DNA of 64,000 nt from Spisula solida. Lineage: Eukaryota; Mollusca; Bivalvia; Venerida; Mactridae. The translations under genes were made by a program, and so were the position numbers. Below the pieces are notes generated by a model that ran no database searches, was not told where the DNA came from, and saw only the letters and a list, made by a program, of their open reading frames with translations. The DNA lies in assembly GCA_947247005.1 (NCBI GenBank), contig OX365962.1, forward strand, positions 4,747,201 through 4,811,200, written 5' to 3'. Below, piece after piece: positions 38,001-50,375 of the stretch (position 1 is the stretch's first letter; each line of letters opens with the position of its first letter).

Positions 38001-38767
38001 TGAACCATTTTTTGTAATGCTCCTTTCACACCCTTCTGAGCACCTCGGCCTTTATGCATTGCAATAGACCTCTGACATAACAAGGCGCCATATTGAAACT
38101 AATTTCAGTCACATGATTAGAAAATGGCAGCCCCCAGTCTTCAGTTCACATTATGTCAATACATGTTCACACAAATATATAGATCTATATAGATATATTA
38201 TACCAGTAAATACGCACTACAAAATTCCACGGAACGATTAATCACATGTGTGCCAGGCGATAAGTTAACTCGAAATGATCCGAAAGTCAAGTAGTATATT
38301 TTGTAAACAAAAATATGGGTCATGTTTGTTGATGTTTTCGACACGTGCTTGGGAAATATAAATTATGAATAATATTTAAAGATATGGGTTATTTCTTTTA
38401 TGATATGTCTTCGTATGATCATAAAAATAAGAAAACTGTTCGGGAAAGATAAAATAACCATCTTTTTGACGGATACATACGGTAGCGACTTTTAACTCAC
38501 TGCCTGTTGGCTTTGGTGTATTACTACAGTTAGACACGAGGTTATTTGCCGGAGACAAACGGAAATGGCCGAGCTTTCACGATTGCTTTCACACGAGAGT
38601 CGGTATTTTACAGAGATTGTATATTTTGCAAAATGCAAGTGACAAATGCAAATAAGCACTAAAGGCTACTTTTATTAGTTTTTATACAATAATTATGTTA
38701 GATAAACCTTTGAGGCTTTGAGTACATACAAATAAATACAAACACATAACAAAACGTCAAACATCCA
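35099..38767. other. No gene; one dispersed repeat copy
   Basis: About 3.7 kb of AT-rich DNA. Bases 37,310-37,430 are the second copy of the repeat at 10,110-10,215. The minus frame 36,390-36,629 (79 codons) has no recognisable motif. Confidence 0.4.
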
Positions 38768-39735
38768 AAGGGACTTCATCAGAACAGAGCAGAACAGAAC
38801 AACACATCAAAGGGTACATTATCAGAACATGGCAGAACAGAACAACACTTCAATGGGTGCATTATCAGAACAGAGCAAAACAGAACAACACTTCAAAGGG
38901 TACATTATCAGAACAGAGCAGAACAGAACAACACTTCAATGGGTGCATTATCAGAACAGAGCAGAACAGAACAACACTTCAAAGGGTGCATTATCAGAAC
39001 ATGGCAGAACAGAACAACACTTCAAAGGGTACATTATCAGAACAGAGCAGAACAGAACAACACTTCAAAGGGTGCATTATCAGAACATGGCAGAACAGAA
39101 CAACACTTCAATGGGTGCATTATCAGAACAGAGCAAAACAGAACAACACTTCAATGGGTGCATTATCAGAACAGAGCAGAACAGAACAACACTTCAAAGG
39201 GTGCATTATCAGAACATGGCAGAACAGAACAACACTTCAAAGGGTACATTATCAGAGCAGAACAGAACAACACTTCAAAGGGTTTATTATCAGAGCAGAA
39301 CAGAACAACACTTCAAGGGGTACATTATCAGAACAGAACAGAACAACACTTCAAAGGGTACATTATCAGAGCAGAACAGAACAACACTTCAAGGGGTACA
39401 TTATCAGAACAGAACAGAACAACACTTCAAAGGGTACATTATCAGAGCAGAACAGAACAACACTTCAAAGGGTACATTATCAGAGCAGAACAGAACAGAA
39501 CAACACTTCAAAGGGTACATTATCAGAACAGAACAGAACAACACTTCAAAGGGTACATTATCAGAGCAGAACAGAACAACACTTCAAGGGGTACATTATC
39601 AGAACAGAACAGAACAACACTTCAAAGGGTACATTATCAGAGCAGAACAGAACAACACTTCAAAGGGTACATTATCAGAACAGAGCAGAACAGAACAACA
39701 CTTCAAAGGGTACATTATCAGAGCAGAGCAGAACA
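38768..39735. repeat. Minisatellite, 38/43-bp units, about 24 copies
   Basis: The unit is acacttcaaagggtacatta followed by tcagaacagagcagaacagaaca; short forms lack one 5-bp gaaca/gagca step. The left half has tgcatta/catggcag variants and the right half is dominated by the 38-bp form, so two sub-arrays exist. All three plus frames stay open and are artefacts. Confidence 0.95.
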
Positions 39736-39823
39736 CTCCTCTAGAACATAAACATCTAGACTTGTTTACAAATATCATTATAGCATGTTTGAATCAATTT
39801 GACTCTTTATTGTAGCTGTTTAT

Positions 39824-40230
39824 TATATAGAGGATATTTGTTGATTTTGGTGTATGGTCGAATTTAATTTCACCGAGTGATCACAGAAAATCAATATTTT
39901 CACGAGTGGCGTAGCCACGAGTGAAAATGTAATTTTATGTGATCACGAGTGAAATAAAATTGATCTTACACCAAAAATTAACAAATGTTCTGTTTATTAT
40001 ATGCCCCAAATTCTCTTAAAATGTGCCGTTACTGGCTTAATTGGAAAAAATCCCGCCGAAATTGAAGACGTCACTCACATTTTAAAGCCCGGCGTAGTTG
40101 ACGTTACGTTTCGTTTTCTGAATGATACTTGTACCAGCTTTTAAAACAGTGAAAATAACAAAATGATAATTTCACTGTTATTTTCACTGAAAAATCTCTA
40201 TAATCCAATGATAGCAAATAATAAATATTT
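39824..40230 (+). mobile_element. Hairpin-headed element, copy A2 (inverted relative to A1)
   Basis: It starts tatagaggatatttgttgat, followed by a hairpin to about 39,990 with apex CGAGTGG-C-GTA-GCCACGAG (39,903-39,921), then tttattatatgcccc and a core matching A1 (tggcttaattggaaaaa, agcccggcg, ttttcactgaaaaatctc) to about 40,230. A 38/43-bp minisatellite lies about 90 bp outside the hairpin. A 62-codon frame at 40,163-40,351 is not supported by copy A1. Confidence 0.7.
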
Positions 40231-42243
40231 GTTTTGTTTGTTGTTCAGTTGTGCTTTTGGTTATTATGGCGTGTACTTGTGGTCTGTGGTTTTTCTGTTT
40301 TTGTTTATTCCATTTTCACGTGAGCGTTTCTTACACTGCCATTTCTGTTGAGTGCTTTCTTCCCTATCCGATTTGATATTATCTTCGTCGTATTGCGCTT
40401 ACAGATACATTTTAGGAATTTTTAATAGTCTAAAGAAGTTCAAAAACGATTACAAAGCAAGCACATATTACTTTACATTAGGATGATGTGTTTAACTGCA
40501 AGAGAGCAAATCTTTACTGACGTTTAATTACTTGCACAGCGCAATGAAATTACCATTGTTATGTCTTTCCTAGTTGTATAATGTCTTTAATCTTTAGCCT
40601 TTCGTCGTAATATAATAGTTAATATGTGTTTAAAAGATTTTAAAATCGCTGCAAATCGTTTAAACGAAATTTCATATCCTCTTCTCAATTCATGTTTATT
40701 TATGTATGTATTAATCATGTATGATGATGTGCTGTATTTAACGATTTGAAGAATTGCGTTTAACGGTTCACAAATTCACGATTTCACTTAGATTATATAT
40801 ACGAGTATATCACAATTTTACGATTTTTGGAATTTACGCACGATTTGATTTCAGTGCCTCACGATTTCACTTTAACATCAAATTCTTTAGATTCCAAGTT
40901 AATGATTTCGCGCTGTGAAATCGTGGAATATTGAAATGTTGCCGCTGGTCTATCGTAGTGACACAATAACGTACGTATTAACCAAAACAACAGAAATAAC
41001 AAACCACATTCCAGAAAAGAGATATGCGTGTTAACTTGTTGATTTATTTTCATTATTAGTAATATACCGGATATTTAAGCAAACACAAAGTTCTATAAAA
41101 TAATTGGCGTGTGTTGAATACAGCAAATGTCTACCATTAGCAGTATAGATAGAACAAAGACCATATTTTCCGCTAGACAGCTTGGAACAATGCGGAGTTT
41201 GCGCGCTCTTAATTGCTCTCTGACAGCATGAACAAAGAATATCCGAACGTTTAAATATGCGATCAAGGCAAGTCAACAACGCTTGAAATAACTATTTCTT
41301 ATTTTCTTTTTAGATCGAGGTATTGAAGTCAAGTCAACAACGTTTGTTAAAATTACGTTTTTATTTTACTTTTTATATCTATGACGTCATCATGATCAAC
41401 AAATAACCTCAAATAACTTGATTTCCTTACTTGATGCACATTGATTTGTCACTGTACTTTACGGGTTTAAGTAAAAACAAATAGTGCAAGACGAATTTTT
41501 TTCATCAGTATTAAATTTAATGATTGAGGTTAATTGACAATATTGTGAGTTTGTTTATTTCGTGGATTATCAAAAAATCGAAGGGCAGCAGATAGGCTGC
41601 AAATTTCGTATCTTTTGCAATTACAAAATCAGGATTATAAATTGAAAAGTTGTGATGATCAAAAGAGTTCCCCTCTCAAGTTTAACCTTAAAAATGGTGC
41701 TTGATCTGATACAATTGAAATAGTCAATCAAAAGTCATCACCACTCTGTATTTGTCATTATGTTAGTGTTGATTTCTATAGAAGGCTAGACTCAACATTG
41801 GTGTAACATGAACGACACATTTTGTTTAATTTTATAGTATTGTATTAAGAGCTCGAACTTTATTTAAAATTCAATTACCAGTCGCTTCAGGTCATACCGT
41901 TCTATAAAAACATGAGAGCGCGTGTCAATGTTCCTCAATATATGGATAGGTTGCTGAGTGTTTGTGGAAGCGTGAGTGAGTACAGGTTTAGAATACAGTC
42001 CAGGAAAACTAGTTTTGTGAGTCTGTCGCCGTTTATAACTGACAACTTGTAGAGTAACGGTGTTAAATCCGAAAAAACAAACAAACAAACTTACATCACG
42101 CGCCCCTTAAATTGCATGAATAAAATGCGTTATATATATAAGTGCATCCGGTCGGAGATATCTTACTCAGAATCTTTATTTGCTTTTGAGCCTTGCTAAC
42201 AAAACAAAATTATCTAGATGGAAAGTTCTCGAGTATATTGATC
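40231..42243. other. No gene recognised
   Basis: AT-rich. An exact TGACGTCA occurs at 41,382-41,389 without a hairpin nearby. Minus frames at 40,859-41,279 and 41,864-42,088 have no motif. Confidence 0.4.
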
Positions 42244-42596
42244 ACCCCTCGCATGTTGATACACATGCTCCTGCGGTAAGTTCCTGATAGATGTTGATTC
42301 ACATGCTCCTGCGGTAAGTTCCTGATAGATGTTGATACACATGCTCCTGCGGTAAGTTCCTGATAGATGTTGATACACATGCTCCTGCGGTAAGTTCCTG
42401 ATAGATGTTGATACACATGCTCCTGCGGTAAGTTCCTGATAGATGTTGACACACATGCTCCTGTGGTAAGTTCCTGATAGATGTTGATACACATGTTCCT
42501 GCGGTAAGTTCCTGATAGATGTTGATACACATGCTCCTGTGGTAAGTTCCTGATAGATGTTGAGACACATGCTCCTGTGGTAAGTTCCTGATAGAT
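42244..42596. repeat. Minisatellite, 38-bp unit, about 9 copies
   Basis: The unit is gtaagttcctgatagatgtt + gatacacatgctcctgcg, with single-base variants (gtggt, gacac, gttcc). It is very homogeneous. Minus frames (NIYQELTAGACVST-like) are read-through. Confidence 0.95.
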
Positions 42597-42842
42597 GTAC
42601 ATCGACAGAATTATTTTCCAAAAATTGATGTTTTTCAAAGCCAGATATTAAGAACATATATTTGAAGTTCCGCTTCAATGTAAAACAATAATTATCCCTT
42701 AAGTAAGTTCAATACACTCTGCTGGAAAAAAAAACAATCTGAGTATTCAGCCTGAGAGCAAAATACACTTAAAGCAATTCCTACAAACAGATTCAGAAAA
42801 CTTCTGTAAATTCCGAAATTTTCGCTAGATTGAAATTTGTTA
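42597..42842. other. Unique spacer between two arrays
   Basis: AT-rich; nothing recognised. Confidence 0.35.
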
Positions 42843-43012
42843 TTCTAAAGTATTTCCCGCGAGGTTAAATGTTCTAAAGTACTTCCCGAGGTTATATGTT
42901 CTAAAGTATTTCCCGATGTTATATGTTCTAAAGTATTTCCTGAGGTTCACTGTTCTAAAGTACTTCCCGAGGTTAAATTTCTAAAGTATTTCCCGAGGTT
43001 AAATGTTCTAAA
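42843..43012. repeat. Minisatellite, about 24-28-bp unit, about 7 copies
   Basis: The unit is ttctaaagtatttcccgagg + ttaaatg, with indels between copies. Confidence 0.9.
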
Positions 43013-43692
43013 AACAAACATTCTTATTTGACAGTATGTAGAAGTTAATTACGCTCAGATAGTAACAATTGAACAATACTCAAGTTTGTAACTTTCGTGC
43101 TAACAATGAGTTTTAGGTTTCAAACACTAATCTAGGAGAGCTAAGGGAATAGCTCCATTTTTCCTTTGTAATTGGATCGGATTTGTTTGCCAGTGTTTTG
43201 TAGCTACATGTACGCTTCGTCATTTCCTTAATTTGCAGAATGATTGTGCACGAAAATAGATAATGATAAATCCTACAGGGAAGTATGCATCAAGTTTCTG
43301 TGTCAGCTATATTTATTGTATGTTCCCGAAATACCGGTAATACATTTTGCGTTCCAATTATTTTAAGTGATTTTTTTCGTGTTTTGTTTGATTTATGTTT
43401 CTGTATTTTATTGGTGAGGATATGCACACTCTAATCATGTAGGTGTCATCACGTGAACAAATACAAGTTTACTGCGCATGCGTAGTAATTATTTCATTCA
43501 ATTGATTGGTCAAACACTCAAACAAGCTTCAACAAACTAATGCATTTGGTATAAAGGTACCATCTCTGTAGCCAGAGTAAAGAAGGAGTCCTATAAAATA
43601 AACAGATTACTGAAAGGTATAGAATGATACGAGAACCTTTATAAACTAATATCAAACGATACAAACGATACAAACGATATATAGAACGACAC
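43013..43692. other. No gene recognised
   Basis: Unique AT-rich DNA that grades into a few short acaaacgat steps near 43,655 just before the next array. Confidence 0.35.
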
Positions 43693-45199
43693 AAGCTACA
43701 CAGACACACTCATTTTAGGCAAGAACGATACAAGCTACACAGACACACTCGTTTTAGGCAAGAACGATACAAGCTACACAGACACACTCGTTTTAGGCAA
43801 GAACGATACAAGCTACACAGACACACTCGTTTTAGGCAAGAACGATACAAGCTACACAGACACACTCGTTTTAGGCAAGAACGATACAAGCTACACAGAC
43901 ACACTCACGTTAGGCAAGAACGATACAAGCTACACAGACACACTCAGTTTAGGCAAGAACGATACAAGCTACACAGACACACTCATTTTAGGCAAGAACG
44001 ATACAAGCTACACAGACACACTCGTTTTAGGCAAGAACGATACAAGCTACACAGACACACTCGTTTTAGGCAAGAACGATACAAGCTACACAGACACACT
44101 CGTTTTAGGCAAGAACGATACAAGCTACACAGACACACTCACGTTAGGCAAGAACGATACAAGCTACACAGACACACTCAGTTTAGGCAAGAACGATACA
44201 AGCTACACAGACCACTCAGTTTAGGCAAGAACGATACAAGCTACACAGACACACTCGTTTTAGGCAAGAACGATACAAGCTACACAGACACACTCGTTTT
44301 AGGCAAGAACGATACAAGCTACACAGGCACACTCGTTTTAGGCAAGAACGATACAAGCTACACAGACACACTCGTTTTAGGCAAGAACGATACAAGCTAC
44401 ACAGACACACTCACGTTAGGCAAGAACGATACAAGCTAGACAGACCACTCAGTTTAGGCAAGAACGATACAAGCTACACAGGCACACTCAGTTTAGGCAA
44501 GAACGATACAAGCTACACAGATACACTCAGTTTAGGCAAGAACGACACAAGCTACTCAGACACACTCAGTTTAGGCAAGAACGATACAAGCTACACAGAC
44601 ACACTCAGTTTAGGCAAGAACGATACAAGCTACACAGACACACTCAGTTTAGGCAAGAACGACACAAGCTACACAGACACACTCGGTTTAGGCAAGAACG
44701 ATACAAGCTACACAGATACACTCAGTTTAGGCAAGAACGATACAAGCTACACAGACACACTCGTTTTAGGCAAGAACAACACAAGCTACACAGACACACT
44801 CGGTTTAGGCAAGAACGATACAAGCTACACAGATACACTCAGTTTAGGCAAGAACGACACAAGCTACACATATACACTCAGTTTAGGCAAGAACGACACC
44901 AGCTACACAGATACACTCAGTTTAGGCAAGAACGACACAAGCTACACAGATACACTCAGTTTAGGCAAGAACGACACAAGCTACACAGATACACTCAGTT
45001 TAGGCAAGAACGACACAAGCTACACAGATACACTCAGTTTAGGCAAGAACGTCACAAGCTACACATATAAACTCAGTTTAGGCATGAACGACACAAGCTA
45101 CACATATACACTCAGTTTAGGCAAGAACGACACAAGCTACACAGACACACTCAGTTTAGGCAAGAACGACACAAGCTACACAGACACACTCAGTTTAGG
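43693..45199. repeat. Minisatellite, 39-bp unit, about 39 copies
   Basis: The unit is acactcgttttaggcaagaa + cgatacaagctacacagac. The left part has cgttttagg/acgttagg and cgatac; the right part (after about 44,520) is dominated by cagtttagg, cgacac and agatac variants, indicating two homogenised sub-arrays. The variant order near 43,700-43,950 recurs near 44,000-44,200, pointing to block duplication. The 64-codon minus frames are read-through. Confidence 0.95.
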
Positions 45200-45336
45200 C
45201 CCACTGATAAATCATTGGTAAATGACTGACCAGAAACGATCATGGTATAAAATGAGTATGAATAAAATTAAAAAATGTTAAACAAGATTAAGTATTTTTT
45301 TCTCAACAATCAGTGAAAACAAAAATCGCCGTTTGC
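45200..45336. other. Spacer between array and TIR element
   Basis: Nothing recognised. Confidence 0.3.
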
Positions 45337-45879
45337 TCATATCCTTTCCGCTACCACGATTTTTAGGGGGCTATGAGAAATTCGTATGGTCCCTATACAC
45401 CGTCCCTGAGAAACTATTGACTTGCAGCACTGATAAAAACTCGCCTGATACATCCGGATGCTACACACCTGTCCTAAACACTGAAAGTAGGAAAAATTGT
45501 CATCATTTCGACTAAAGGTCACCGGAAATGACGATGTAACGGTGACCCTTGCGCGAAAAACTTCTTTGTTTTAGCTTGACAGGCCTACTTTTGGGCCTCT
45601 TTATGGCATTGATCCTGACCCCTTTGTCTAGCCTTATATTCCTTCTATTGAACAATAAAAACCTTTTGGCGCTAAATGTTATTGCAATTCTACGTTCAAA
45701 GCCCTTTTTAAAGGGGTCCAGCGGGCCCAAAAACCTGTGCACGACCCTGGGCCCGTAATATCCTTTAGTCTGGGATGCCTGTGTACCCATTTGGGCATTT
45801 AGGTCGAAAACTACGGAAGGCCGAAATGGCCATCCCGGCGAGTCTGCATTAGTACGCTATGGTAGCGGAAAGGATATGA
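45337..45879. mobile_element. TIR element with 20-bp perfect terminal repeats, 543 bp
   Basis: tcatatcctttccgctacca (45,337-45,356) and its exact complement (45,860-45,879) bound the unit. The interior is more GC-rich than the flanks and has frames on both strands (45,549-45,758 plus; 45,512-45,790 minus) without recognisable motifs. No clear target-site duplication is visible; a TA could lie within the termini. The superfamily is not assigned; probably a non-autonomous DNA transposon. Confidence 0.65.
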
Positions 45880-47233
45880 AGGTTAACGTCGCCAAATCAC
45901 TTAAATAAGACAGAACCGCCACCAATTATCCAATCGACACGCTTAATTGTACGTCATTACAGCCCGAACATTATCTAAAAACTGCTCTATGCATGAGTAT
46001 TTATACATTTCACTTGGAATAGCAAATAGTTGAAAATGAGCTTATATGCACTTAGAAATCTTGACGTTTCTAATCTGTATCAGCTTTTACGTCATACTTA
46101 TGTAAACAAATACAAAATGTCATTTTCATTGAAACATGTTTTCGATTTGTATCGATATTAAACTTAAATTTCCCAAAACGTCATAATTTTAGATATTGTC
46201 AGCGTAAATGCTTAGCAATTATCAAAATTCGATATATTTTAAATGGCATCGAATTCAGAAGGCCGTTATTATTTCGATCATAATTACAAAAATGTATGAC
46301 TTATAATAATGACGTACGCATTGCGTAGGTTTGATCATGATTAAGTGGGCGAGGTTTCAGTGCAATTGACGTTAATTATATAAGTTAACCCGACATTGGT
46401 TATAATTATTTATAACGATTATTAAGATAAACATACGAGAATGTTGACATGATGTCAATGCCATGGATCCAAACTACAATCTATCAACATGCATTTGACT
46501 TTCCTAACGCATTTAGGTAAATGAGCCATCTACGAATATACGAGGTAAATTAAAAAACTTTCCCGGAAGGACTGAGCATAAGATAAATCAACGAACAGAT
46601 AAAAACATATTCCGGAAAAACTAAGAATTAGCCGAGTTAACTATGGTACTAATGGAGTTTGGTGATATCAACAGTATTTATCTGTATCATATATTCTCAA
46701 GGATATCAAATCATATAGGATTCAATTACCAGATTGTCGAACTTGACCTCAAACTACCTAAAGTTCATTAAAGAAAGAGTCAGAAACATTGAACAAGTAT
46801 TGGATGGCATGTTGAAATGACAAGAAAATAAACGCTTCTGGATATACTGTAAACTCCCTATAATTGAAGTTTTCAATAATTTATGGTTGAACTCGAGCAC
46901 CTTATCCCCACGTTTAATCGACTTCTCAACTATGGAACACAGACAACACTTTACAACCACACGAACTTGCATTTTACCAAAATCCACGAAATGTAATGTT
47001 CACGAATATAAGTGGTATTATAGTAAGCGTAATTGGTTATTTGAAATCTTTGGACACACACATGTATTCGCCCTGCAAGAGATGAGTGTTTTTGGCACTT
47101 AGTCATGTCCTTTTGCGATCCACTAAGAGAGAAGTACGTATAAGGAAATTTGGTTTAGTCCTTAACCTATCGGCCAATGACTTCCGCCTTGGGGAGAAGA
47201 GACAGTTGTGGCATTCTTAATTTACTACATCAC

Positions 47234-47236
<3 letters not shown>
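45880..47236. other. No gene; one dispersed repeat fragment
   Basis: Bases about 46,978-47,012 match, inverted, 28,519-28,566. Other frames (46,754-46,987 minus; 46,887-47,102 plus) show no motif. Confidence 0.4.

Positions 47237-47281
<45 letters not shown>
47237..47281. repeat. (TA)n microsatellite
   Basis: About 22 uninterrupted TA dinucleotides, ending 15 bases before a hairpin element. Confidence 0.95.
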
Positions 47282-47284
<3 letters not shown>

Positions 47285-47295
47285 CTCAATATTAT

Positions 47296-47506
47296 GTTAT
47301 AGTTAGAACATATTAAGTAAATTTTAATGATTAAAAAGGGCGGAGCGAGCGAAGCGAATAACATTCTGCATTCTGATTGGCCGATAGAAATTATCGCCAA
47401 CGCATGACGTCAAGCCAGTGAAGAGAAATTTTTAATGATTAAATTTTCATTTAACCGCCAAAATTCGGCGTTTTCATTGGCTCATAATGTAGGTTATATT
47501 CTAAGT
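47296..47506 (+). mobile_element. Hairpin-headed element, copy C1 (right arm deleted)
   Basis: It begins agttagaacatattaagtaa and reaches the apex cgagcgaagcga (47,346-47,357), but the sequence jumps straight to aataacattctgcattctg: the return arm present in copy C2 (60,154) is missing. The core keeps TGACGTCA (47,405-47,412). The far end gttatattctaagt (47,493-47,506) complements the cttagaatataac found after the C2 hairpin. Confidence 0.7.
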
Positions 47507-47747
47507 AATTTTGCAATCTTCACCTTTATTTAGCACAGCAGTTTATGGCTATGATAATCCAATTGTTTTTCGAATGAATTTCACCTTATTTGCCACATTA
47601 GAATGTATTATTTTTTACACAGAACAAATATATTATGTTTGATAGTTTTATTCAATTCGTTGTAATTTAGTAACATCATAGTTGAACACAGATATTAAAA
47701 TGCCGTCAAGGTTTGTCGGGAACCAACCTTTTATATGACATAAAAAG
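47507..47747. other. Spacer, nothing recognised
   Basis: AT-rich DNA between element C1 and the 21-bp array. Confidence 0.3.
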
Positions 47748-48408
47748 GAGCAATGGTTACATATGACGGAGCAATGTTTACATATAACGTGGCTATGGTT
47801 ACGGCATATGACGGAGCAATGTTTACATATGACGCAGCTATGGTTACATATGACGGAGCTATGGTTACATATGACGGAGCTATGGTTACATATGACGGAG
47901 CTATGGTTACATATGACGGGGCAATGTTTACATATGACGGAGCTATGGTTACATATGACGGAGCAATGTTTACATATGACGGAGCAATGTTTACATATGA
48001 TGAAGCAATGGTTACGGCATATGATGGGGCAATGTTTACATATGACGGAGCAATGTTTATATATGACGGAGCAATGTTTACATATGACGGAGCAATGGTT
48101 ACATATGACGGAGCAATGGTTACATATGACGGAGCAATGGTTACATATGACGGAGCAATGTTTACATATGACGAAGCAATGGTTACATATGACGGAACAA
48201 TGTTTACATATGACGGAGCAATGTTTACATATGACGAAGCAATGGTTACATATGACGGAACAATGTTTACATATGACGGAGCAATGTTTACATATGACGG
48301 AGCAATGGTTACATATGACGGAGCATTGTTTACATATAACGAAGCAATGGTTACATATGACGAAGCAATGGTTACATATGACGAAGCAATGTTTACATAT
48401 GACGGATT
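47748..48408. repeat. Minisatellite, 21-bp unit, about 31 copies
   Basis: The unit is ggagcaatggttacatatga + c; variants are gtttaca, gctatgg, gaagcaa. Two copies carry a 3-bp insertion (ttacggcatatg). Two plus frames (TYDGAMV; MTEQWLH) remain open because 21 is divisible by three. Confidence 0.95.
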
Positions 48409-48427
48409 TTACTTAAAAATTGAATAG

Positions 48428-48562
48428 ACATTTTCTGCAGTTCATCGGTGTATGAACTGTCGGGAAAACCACGCCTAATTTTACACAAACGCCTACGGCG
48501 TTTATTTAAATTAGGCGTGATTTTCCCGACAGTTCATACACCGATGAACTGCAGAAAATGTA
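48428..48562. repeat. Long hairpin next to the 21-bp array
   Basis: Arms acattttctgcagttcatcg... and ...cgatgaactgcagaaaatgt, with inner arms cgggaaaa(c)cacgcctaatt / aattaggcgtgattttcccg. The apex is aaacgcc-tac-ggcgttt, a triloop (GTA on the complement) but without the tandem G.A mismatches. The array ends about 20 bp to its left. No far-end inverted repeat was found. Confidence 0.75.
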
Positions 48563-49265
48563 TATTTAATTCTTACAATTACAATAAAAATTAAAAATTG
48601 TTGTTGATTTTCTTAGGGACTCAACTGTTTCCATCGTGTTATGTTCAGTCGTGGCGTAGGAATCCGTTATCCCCGGAGATGAACGAAGCTAAATTAAGTA
48701 ACAAAACATATCAGCGCGGGGACACCAACGCTCCTGAGGGACTCTGCAGATGCCAGAACACGAAAAACATGCGTTATAGCGCTATTTTAGAATATATCTT
48801 ACATTATAACTTCCGTAAATGCGTTTGTATTTCAAACTATTACATTTTGGCGGGAATTTTAAGGCGACGTTGCGAACGTTACGTCGTGAAAAACAAACGT
48901 TACGTCATACAATTTTTTGTTATGAGCGTCGACTTCCGGGATCGGCAAATACCACGAAAACATGGATAATGCCGGTTTGTTTAAATTTATCACTTAAATC
49001 TAATTGAAAATTATTAGTTGTTACAAATAAAATTGGAATTACAGTTCATATGACGCTGAAGGGGATGAACGAAGCTAGATTTAGGATGAATGGAAAAGTA
49101 GTCGGTCGATTGATTTGCATACGGAGCTGCTTCATCGGGATATGAACAACAGGTCACATTACCGTTTTATCCAATCAGAATGCAGCATTTATGTGAAAAT
49201 ACACAAAATTGTAATTATTTCTCCATAGAAACAAATTATGTATAACGACCAAACTTTGTGTTTCC
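48563..49265. other. Non-coding region related to the preceding hairpin
   Basis: gatgaacgaagcta occurs at about 48,679 and 49,065, and ttcatcgggatatgaacaac near 49,132 echoes the hairpin arm, so a diverged relative may lie here. The 123-codon frame at 48,598-48,969 contains the repeated word cgttacgtc and looks non-coding. Confidence 0.4.
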
Positions 49266-49411
49266 TTTTTTATAAAAAAATGCCGAGCATAGCCTTTATT
49301 TGCCAGTCAGCTTCCTGCTGAAATATGGCAGGCATAGAGTGCCTTCATCCTTATTTGACCCCGAGTCTCCTGATTAGACTGCATGCACGTAAACCACTGA
49401 GGTACGGGGCC
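49266..49411 (-). mobile_element. tRNA-like SINE, copy 1
   Basis: On the minus strand it starts near ggccccgtacctcagtggtt, resembling a Pol III A box, and has a weak B-box-like gggtcaaat. The body (ggcactctatgcctgccata...gctgactgg...atgctcggca) ends in an A-rich tail (49,266-49,280 as T-rich on the plus strand). A second copy with the same body and tail lies at 62,020-62,150. No target duplication was verified. Confidence 0.6.
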
Positions 49412-49856
49412 AATTTGTATCAATGTGTGCTGCTATAGAGAGGTTGTACTGTATATAATGTTCAAAATGGTATCAATGAATATAATATGTTACCAAGCTG
49501 GACTTTCAGCAAACCATAACTAACAAAACGCACTCTTGGCTTGAAATTATGACCTGATATTTTCACGGAATGTGTAAACAACTTTATATATTGCATTAAA
49601 ACACGTCCTGACCAATACGATGTTATATTGTCGTGATATTCCAGATTTATATCGAGGGAAAAAACTTTGCATGAAATATGTTTTAACACGCATCGTGATC
49701 TGAAAAAGTATACTGTTTTGTGACGTTTTTATATTAACTAACTATGTCAGAGAAGATTGATGCTCTATGACAGCCATGGTGTCAGAAGCTTATGTTTGAT
49801 CTCATCTATTGTTTGGCCAGCATTATAAAGCCATATTTCTGAGATACAATATTTTG
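49412..49856. other. No gene; possible pogo-like terminus
   Basis: Bases 49,432-49,453 (gctatagagaggttgtactg + ta) match the right edge of the repeat at 35,020-35,098. Confidence 0.35.
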
Positions 49857-49990
49857 GGTGTGTTTATGAGTCGGTAGCACTGAGCTATCGACACTGATAC
49901 GAACTGATCTATATAAGGTTTTGAATGTGTTTATGAGTCGGAAGCACTTACCACACGACGCAGATACGTACATTACTATCACCTATATAA
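49857..49990. repeat. Two-copy direct repeat, about 65-bp period
   Basis: tgtgtttatgagtcgg(t/a)agcact occurs near 49,859 and 49,927, followed in both by cgac..gatacg and a tatataag. Confidence 0.65.
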
Positions 49991-50138
49991 GCATGGAAGT
50001 GTGACTTCCATGAAAGGACACGTTTGGCAACTTTGGACACACTGATAAACATTATATGACTCAAACAGTTGATGGCGTCATTCCAAACCAGAAGTCAGTC
50101 AGACGATTTACTGTTTTAGATTGAAACTTGAAAGTCAA

Positions 50139-50375
50139 CCAATCAGATGTGTTGTTTCTACCGCTTCATATGCTTCCAACCAATCAGATGTGTTGTTTCT
50201 ACCACTTCATATGCTTCCAACCAGTGAGATGAGTTTTACTCCATTTCAAACGCGCTCATCCAATCAGATGTTTATCGCCTAGAACGTGTCCGATCAATCA
50301 AAGGAGTTGTCTCAATGATATGAGTTGTTTTGTGCCGTTTTTAAAAGCGTTCATCCAATCAGATGAGTTGTTGTA
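50139..50375. repeat. CCAAT-containing tandem repeat, about 41-bp unit, about 6 degenerate copies
   Basis: ccaatcagatgtgttgtttc recurs near 50,139 and 50,180, and more loosely near 50,218, 50,258, 50,291 and 50,351. Each clear unit contains CCAATCA, the consensus of the CCAAT box bound by NF-Y. No gene start is evident beside it, so function is unproven. Confidence 0.7.

Noticed and set aside
38829..39815. Gln/Asn-rich 'protein' of 328 codons
   Set aside because: Product of the 38/43-bp array; all three frames are open and equivalent.
43693..45199. CRISPR-like array
   Set aside because: The 39-bp units are contiguous with no unique spacers, and the genome is eukaryotic; the same holds for every other array in the window.
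48598..48969. 123-codon frame as a gene
   Set aside because: Contains repeated cgttacgtc words like the cores of non-coding elements and no recognisable domain.
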